This document shows, piece after piece, positions 57,651-64,000 of a stretch of 64,000 nt of DNA. Each line of letters starts with the position of its first letter. Positions within the stretch are counted from its first letter, which is position 1. The notes below the pieces were generated by a model, which saw only the letters and a list, made by a program, of their open reading frames with translations, did not search any database and had not been told where the DNA came from. The position numbers and the translations under genes are program-made. Source of the DNA: Coptis chinensis (taxonomy: Eukaryota; Streptophyta; Magnoliopsida; Ranunculales; Ranunculaceae); assembly GCA_015680905.1 (NCBI GenBank), contig CM027383.1:93446001-93510000 (forward strand). The letters are read 5' to 3'.

Positions 57651-59680
57651 TGGATCACAAAAAGTCCCCACGGGAGATCACAAAATACATCAATTCCAAA
57701 GAGAAAAGTGACTAGTAACTACTAGATTGTAAGAATTGCTTCATTTAGTTGAAATAATGGGACATGCTCTTATGGTTTAAAATGTGTAAATTTGGCCAAA
57801 AATAAAACATTAACCACAGTATTAGGAAAGAGTACACCATGATTATTGATGTGGGGCCGAATCTACAATGAGTATTAGGAAAGAGTAGACCTTGTTAGTT
57901 CAGGTGAAGAAATAAGTCATCCCGGTCATTTGTAGGGTCTCACACGAAAATATATACAGAAGCATGCCTACGGAAATGAATTACTATGTGAGCAAAGATA
58001 AATGCTTTGTAAGCATTTTCAGTGAAGATAAAAATAAAGAAATCCATAGGCATTTAGTTTCACCTGCCTTCCTCAAAGAGTTTAAATAGAGCTTTATAGG
58101 ACCTCCTCTGCAAGAGAAGGACCTCCAAAAATTGGCATATGCTGGTTTGTGCAGCGAACACACGGTATTCTTTAGTAAAAGGCGAAAGAATAGTTCGCTC
58201 TGTGTTCACTGCGCAGCTGTGTGATTTTTTACTTCATTTGCTCCCTCTTTTTAACCTACTTTTTTTTCAATATAGACTATGGGCTTTGTCAATATGGGAC
58301 TAAACGCCGCGTCTGAAACAGTCTCACTGGTTTTCACTCGCACTTGTTCCTATTTTGTACGAAATTAAGATTCAATTGCCAAAAGTATCAATGTATGTAC
58401 TTGTACACTATTGAAATGCCAGAACTGTTGGGTACAATATTATCAATTAATTTGGACTAAAACTTGTAGTAACCAAATGAACTCAAAACTCTCATTTAAC
58501 TGAAATGTACCGGACCTTCACTGAATTTTTTTGTTTGGACTTGTGAGTATAAGCAACAGTCTAAAAGACTAAGACAACAAAACTTTGTGTATTCATTATC
58601 TCCATGTAGAAATTGCAAGAATGAGTAGTATATCATCTTAAGAGTTGAGAGGTAGTTAAGAAAGGGTATAGTTGCATCTTGTATATATGTACTGTACCTG
58701 AAAGTTGAAACTTTCTCGTTACACAACTAGGGCTTGTCATCAAGCCGAGTAGCTCGCAAGCAACTTGTACTCGCCTCAACTCAAACTCGCACGTTTAATA
58801 ATACGAGTATGCGAACCGTGCTACGCATCGGTGTTTTTTCAAATCTTTAAACCTGTCGCTCTAACATCTCTCTGATAGTATGATTTTTTGAATTCTAGTT
58901 ATAATCTAAAAAATAATATAAAAACATTAGGAGGGGTTGAATATAATTTGAGTGACGTGAATGAGGTTTTCTAAATTATTTTAAATAATATGAAGCTAAT
59001 TCTAATTTCAATAAAGTGAGAGAGTTTTTGGTAAATTGTTCAAAAATGAGAGAGCTGATTAGAATAATTAAGGGAGGTGGTTCTAAAATCATAAAATAGA
59101 GAGATTACAAATACACAGTTCGGTTGAGAAATTTTCCTCCTAAAAATCCGGCTATCATATAGTGTAGAGATTTAATTAATTATTATTTTTTTTCATTCGC
59201 AATAAATAAAATATACCACACAAATACACAATCACCCCTTTTGAAATTTCAGAAATAAAAATTAAAAGCTAGAGTCCTAAGTAACAACTATATTGTGACA
59301 AAGATGCTATAGGACAGATAGTTTCCCAATCTGATTCACTGTACAATGAATATGAAATAACATATAGTAAAAACAAGTATATAAATAATTATCAGCATAC
59401 AAGCTAAGCATGAGAATATACCTTTATCGGACTCTGTTAAAAAGTTACTGAAGTTTCACTATTCACTTGTTCAATAGCCGGCCCATGTAATCACTCTTGC
59501 TTTAAAACCATACAGAATAAAAGATGTAAATGCTGGTGTTTAACGAAATTATGTGTTACTAAATTGTACTGGACTAAAGAGAACATAAAATAACCATAGA
59601 TGACTTAAAGAGAAAAAAAGGATAGAGGAGAAACTAGAACAATAGAAGCCGTAAAATAAATTCCATGGCACATAAAATAC
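57651..59680. other. No gene supported
   Basis: AT-rich. One imperfect inverted repeat lies at 58150-58217 (GCAGCGAACACAC against GTGTTCACTGCGC, with TATTCTTT/AAAGAATA inside). ACCG...CGGT hairpin sequence is at 58815-58832. Frames are short and without motifs. Confidence 0.4.
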
Positions 59681-59684
59681 ATAC

Positions 59685-59989
59685 ATCAGTCAAAGTTCGA
59701 ATAAGCTCTTGTGGTTTCTGCCTTGAAAATTCAACGAAGAACGCTCTCTGCATACTGGACAAAGATTGTAACCAGAAAGAGAGTCAATATAGAGTTAAAG
59801 GAAACATTTCTCGTACCACACGGTACAGGAATATTACTAAACTCCAGTGGAAGATAGATAGGTATACGCTTAGGATGCTCAACAAAACGCTCAGCCTTAA
59901 CTTCTGGTGGTAAAATTTGGGGTGGAGGAGATAAAATATCTTCGGTTGTCTTAGGGTATCACTTATCAGATTTCCTAGACACGATTAAC

Positions 59990-60040
<51 letters not shown>

Positions 60041-60165
60041 AAAAAAAAAAAAAAAAAAAAAATCACCTGCTAATGCCTTGATTTTTGGCTGCCTGTTGTC
60101 TCAGCATGATATCTCCTTCCTAGTACTCTCACTCCAGAGTTCTCTGTTTCTATTCCCATGAGAGC
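59685..60165 (-). pseudogene. Exon-like pieces of an unrecognised host gene
   Basis: On the minus strand: about 60115-60064 reads GDIMLRQQAAKNQGIS with a GTGATT donor. About 59965-59800 reads YPKTTEDILSPPPQILPPEV, then KAERFVEHPKRIPIYLPLEF and SNIPV. After a TTTGTCCAG acceptor, about 59756-59687 reads MQRAFFVEFSRQKPQELIRT then LTD with a perfect GTATGT donor. The phase and splice signals support a real, perhaps partial, gene. The T-rich tract between the first two pieces (A-rich on the plus strand, 59991-60061) would lie in an intron. Family not recognised. Confidence 0.42.
59991..60061. repeat. Poly-A tract of about 71 bp
   Basis: Almost uninterrupted A (one C). It could be an expanded homopolymer in an intron; no SINE or LINE body was recognised next to it. 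Confidence 0.9.
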
Positions 60166-60389
60166 ATCTGTTCTATGTTTCTATTCCCTAAAGAGCATAT
60201 AGTCTACTAAAGAATATATAGAATCATAAAATCAACTATAGAAGCAACAATAACTAATATTCTAAAAACAAATTGATCTGAATTAAATCATTTGACTCAG
60301 AAATAGGTATTAGAGCTATCAACTAGTAGATAGATCCGAATTCCGCTAATCTTATGTACAAAGGTTGGTATCATTGCAACTTCATTTTT

Positions 60390-62189
60390 TGTTGAAGTAT
60401 GTAGAGTCGGTCTCTCATATTCTATAAGTGTGAGACCGTACCTTATTTAAGTAGTTGCTATTTTGGTTAAGTCCATCACCTAGTATAAATATATGAATTG
60501 CAGGTTAGAGTAGAATATACTTTAAACCCTATCTTCTTCTTGTGCCTCCATCATTTTTTTTTCACCACTCAATCACTTTAACCTAACCAGCTAACCATTA
60601 TATGTATCTCCTAGCATAATTTAACATAGTATCAAATTCTAATGACACTTGGGTCCTTACAGATCTTTCTTCTAGGAAGAAAGCGGTTGCTTGTAAGTGA
60701 GTTTTCACTATTAAGCATAATCTAGATGGTACTGTTTCTCGTTTAAAGGCTCACCTGGTTACAAAAGGCTTTACCCAAACTTATGGTATTGATTACTCAG
60801 AGACGTTTTCTCCGGTTGCAAAGTTAGCCTCTGTGCGTATTGTTATTTCTCTTGCTGTTCATCATCACTGACCTCGATCTATTTCAGTTAGATGTGAAGA
60901 ATGCTTTTTTACATGGAGATCTCTTGGAGGAAATCTATATGGTACAACCTCCTGGTTTTGTTGCTTAATGGGGAAAGTCTGTCGATTAAATAAGTCTCTT
61001 TATGGGCTCAAACAGTCTTCTAGAGCTTGGTTTGCGAAGTTTAGCTAGGTTTTGATGGCTAATGGAATGACTAGGTGTGAATATGATCATTCCGTGTTTT
61101 ACCGAAAGACCCAACAAGGGATTATTGTACGTCTTAGTTGTGTATGTTGATGATATCATTGTCACAGGGTCTGACAAACAGGGTATTGATCGACTTAAAG
61201 TCAATCTCTCAAGACAATTCCAAACCAAAGATCTAGGAGAACTGAAGTATTTCTTAGGCATTGAAGTTACAAGATTTCCTGGTGAAATTCATCTTTCACA
61301 GAGAAAGTATGTATTAGACCTGCTCAGTGAGACAGGTGATTTAGGAGCTCGCCCAGTAGAAACTCCTATGGATTCGAACTACAAACTCTAGTAAGATGTT
61401 GGAGAGTTGTATGTCGATATTGAGGGATACTGTAGACTGGTGGGAAAGCTGATCTATGCTACTATCACTCGCCCAGATATCTCATTTGCAGTCAGTGTAG
61501 TATCTCAGTATATGCATACATTACGGATTCCTCACTACGAGGTATTTATTCGTATTGTGCGGTATTTGAAAGGTTTTCCTGGTCGTGGATTGGTATATCA
61601 TTCTAATGGAAATTTTAATGTTGTTGGATATTCAGATGCTAATTATGCAGGATCAGTTTCAGATAGAAGATCCATGCCACCACTGGGTATTGTACCTTCC
61701 TGTGTGGAAATTTAGTGACATGGAAGAGTAAAAAGCAAACAGTTGTGTCAAAGTCTAGTGCAGAGGCTGAATATAGAGCTATGACTCAAGGGACTGGTGA
61801 GTTAATGTGGATTCGTAATCTGCTACATGAGTTAGGTTTCCAGGTACAACTACCGATCCCTCTTCATTGTGATAATCAGGCAGCCATTCAAATTGCTTCT
61901 AATCCAGTATTTCATGAGCGAACTAAGCACATAGAGATAGATTGTCATTATGTCAGACATAAGGTTGAAACAAAGGAGATAGTACTCTTTATGTGGCTTC
62001 TCGAGATCAGTTAGCTGATATCTTTACCAAACCAGTGATTCGTCCAGTTTTAAATTATTGGTAATAAGCTGGGCATGAGCGATATTTATACTCCAGCTTG
62101 AAGGGGAGTATTGAAGTATGTAGAGTCGGTCTCACACATTCTATAAGTGTGAGATCATATCTTATTTAAGTAGTTGCTATTTTAGTTAA
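60390..62189 (+). mobile_element. Short Ty1/copia remnant with RT and RNase H
   Basis: The 5' LTR is 60390-60626 (TGTTGAAG...TTAACA), with a weak initiator-Met-like primer site after it. Soon follow copia RT motifs ([33 protein letters not shown], then YVDDIIVTGSD as the catalytic box at about 61145), VSVVSQYM-type sequence, and the RNase H end (KSSAEAEYRAMTQGTGELMW at 61757 on). A purine tract AAGGGGAG at 62101 precedes the 3' LTR start at 62109. No gag, protease or integrase is seen. The 3' LTR similarity stops at 62189. Fossil with several breaks. Confidence 0.9.
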
Positions 62190-62520
62190 ACTAGCTTTCG
62201 AACCCGTCCTACGAACGGGTGTCGTTATATTAAATTATTCTAAAAAATATTAGCGACTATGCATAGCTATGAGATATGGAAATTATATTAATCACTCATT
62301 CAAATTTATATCACCACTCTCTATAAAAAGAAAGCACCAAACCTTGATAAAACCCATCGACATAATTTTGTTGTTAGGTTTAATAATTGAAGTTTAATTG
62401 AAGTTTTGTGAGAATGTCCAATGTGGCAAAGATGATATTGAAGCTACTTAAATAGCAAAATATTCCCAATCATAATAAAAGAATTACAATAAATACTACT
62501 TAAAATGTAAAACTATACTT
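62190..62520. other. Unknown sequence joined to the copia 3' LTR
   Basis: It starts with a perfect small hairpin (ACCCGT and ACGGGT separated by CCTACGA, 62202-62220) and is AT-rich after that. No gene. It leads into the minisatellite. Confidence 0.4.
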
Positions 62521-63955
62521 TCCGATTTAATGTAAAACTATATTTTGGGGTTAGTTCAATGCATTTACATCAAGTTTCCGATTTTATGTTAATTATTCTT
62601 TGAGGCTAGTTCAATGTAGTTGCATCAAGTTTCCAATTTCCCATTAATTATTCTTTGAGGTTAATTCAATGTAGTTGTATCAAGTTTCTGATTTCCCGTT
62701 AATTATTTTTTGAGGTTAGTTCAGTGCAGTTGCACCAAGTTTACGATTTCTCGTTAGTTATTCATTAAGGTTAATTCAGTGCAGTTGCATATAGTTTTCA
62801 ATGTTTCGTTAATTACTCATTGAGATTAGTTCATTGCATTTGCATCCAGGTTTTAATTTCTTGTTAATTACTCTTTGAGGTTAGTTCAATACATCTGCAT
62901 CCAGTTTCTGATTTCTCGTTAATTATTTTTTGAGGTTAGTTTAATACATTTGCATCTAGTTTCTAATTTTTGGTTATTTATGCTTTGAGGGTAGTTCGAT
63001 GCAGTTACATCCGGTTTTCGATTTCCAGTTAATTATTTTTTTAGGTTATTTCAATGCATTTGCATCCAGTTTCCGATTTTCCGTTAAATATTCTTCAAGG
63101 ATATTGCATCCAATTTATGATTTCTTAGCATATTAGTTAATCTATGATTTTAGTTTAATACAATTGCATCCAGTTTACGATTTTCTAGTTAATTATTCTT
63201 TGAGGTTAGTTCAATGCAATTGTATCCAATTTTCAATTTCCCATTAATTGTACTTTTAGGTTAGTTCAATGCATTTGCAGCAAGTTTTCAATTTCCCGTT
63301 AATTATTCATTGAGGTTAGTTTAGTGCAGTTGCATCCACTCTTCGATATTTTGTTAATTAGTCTTTAAGATTAGTTCATTGCATTTGTATCCAGTTTCCG
63401 ATTTGTCATTAATAACTCTTTGAAGTTAGTTCAATATATCTGCATCTAGTTTATGATTTCTAATTATTTATGTTTTAAGGTTAGTTCGATGCAATTTCAT
63501 CCGGTTTCTGATTTTCCGTTAACTATTATTTGAAGTTATTTCAATGCATTTGCATCTAGTTTCTGATTTCCCGCCAATTATTCTATGAGGTTAGTTCAGT
63601 GCAGTTGCATTCAGTTTTTGATTTCATGTTAATTATTTTTTGAGGTTAGTTTAATGCATTTGTATCCAGTTTTCGATTCACCGTTAATTATTATTTGAGG
63701 TTTGTTTGATGCATTTGTATACCGTTTCCGATTTCCCATTAAATATTTTTCAAGGATTTGCATCCAATTTCTAATTTTCCATTAGTTATTGACGATAGTT
63801 TAATGCAATTGCATCTAGTTTCGGATTTCTAGTTAATTATTTTTTTAGTTTAGTTTATTGCATTTGCATAAAATTTTCGATTTCCTGTTAATTACTCTTT
63901 GAGCTCAGTTCAATGTATTTGAATCCAGTTTTCGACTTCCTTTTAATTATCCAAT
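62521..63955. repeat. Minisatellite, about 57-bp unit, roughly 25 copies
   Basis: Repeated units read AATTATTCTTTGAGGTTAG, then TTCAATGCATTTGCATCC and AGTTTCCGATTTCCCGTT. Copies differ from one another at many positions, so the array is old. No frame runs through it. It ends about 45 bp before the window edge. Confidence 0.92.
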
Positions 63956-64000
63956 GTGATGTGTAATACTAACTTTCTACTAATCCACTTGTAGTGTTCT

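Noticed and set aside
59991-60061. Poly-A tail of a SINE or retrocopy
   Set aside because: No Pol III boxes or retrocopy body precede it; it fits better as a T-rich intron tract of the minus-strand gene.
62521-63955. Regular ~57-bp repeats as a CRISPR array
   Set aside because: There are no conserved short repeats with unique spacers; the units are diverged over their whole length, and the DNA is plant nuclear.

Overview
The window is nuclear DNA of a flowering plant, probably a dicot with a repeat-rich genome. The evidence is tRNA-Asp-primed Athila-type LTR elements, a plant U2 snRNA gene with its upstream sequence element, CACTA and hAT elements, and relics of plant gene families (LOB domain, COX5b, PDR-type ABC transporter, p20-like GNAT). 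Species cannot be told from sequence alone. Almost nothing here looks like an intact protein gene; most of the window is layered transposon fossils between fragments of host genes.

1-17903 is a very large Athila-type Ty3/gypsy element (element 1), with its left end outside the window. It carries gag, protease, RT/RNase H and integrase regions, then an unusually long post-pol part with three related ORF blocks and a tiny membrane-segment ORF. 17904-19035 is host DNA with minus-strand exon-like pieces. 19036-32057 is a second Athila-type element (element 2) with both LTRs and a perfect 5-bp target duplication (CATAG). It has gag, protease and two post-pol blocks, but no RT, RNase H or integrase was seen. 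32058-33646 resumes the same minus-strand host gene, so element 2 appears to sit in one of its introns. Both elements share a conserved 3' segment just before the polypurine tract that starts with the 5' end of tRNA-Asp, the tRNA whose 3' end matches their primer site.

34025-44655 is a mosaic: a 0.4-kb fold-back MITE, a 4.3-kb CACTA element with TSD ATA carrying an exon-like insert, a PDR ABC-transporter fragment, a COX5b fragment, and three tandem copies of a 1.2-kb unit. Short inverted ends at 34436 and 41775 hint that the gene fragments were cargo of one larger element.

44656-54400 is AT-rich, with a long fold-back element, a LOB-domain relic and a partial Ty1/copia element on the minus strand. 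54350-54637 is a complete-looking U2 snRNA gene with USE, TATA box and 3' box. Two hAT-like non-autonomous elements follow. The second ends 71 bp before a GNAT acetyltransferase reading frame that is disrupted at its acetyl-CoA motif. The right end holds exon-like pieces of another minus-strand gene, a short copia remnant (60390-62189), and a roughly 57-bp minisatellite of about 25 copies.

The least expected signals are the tRNA-Asp-like module before the PPT, the PPT-like tract repeated after separate ORF blocks, the multiplied post-pol ORFs, and the short motifs that recur ahead of gag and the post-pol ORFs.
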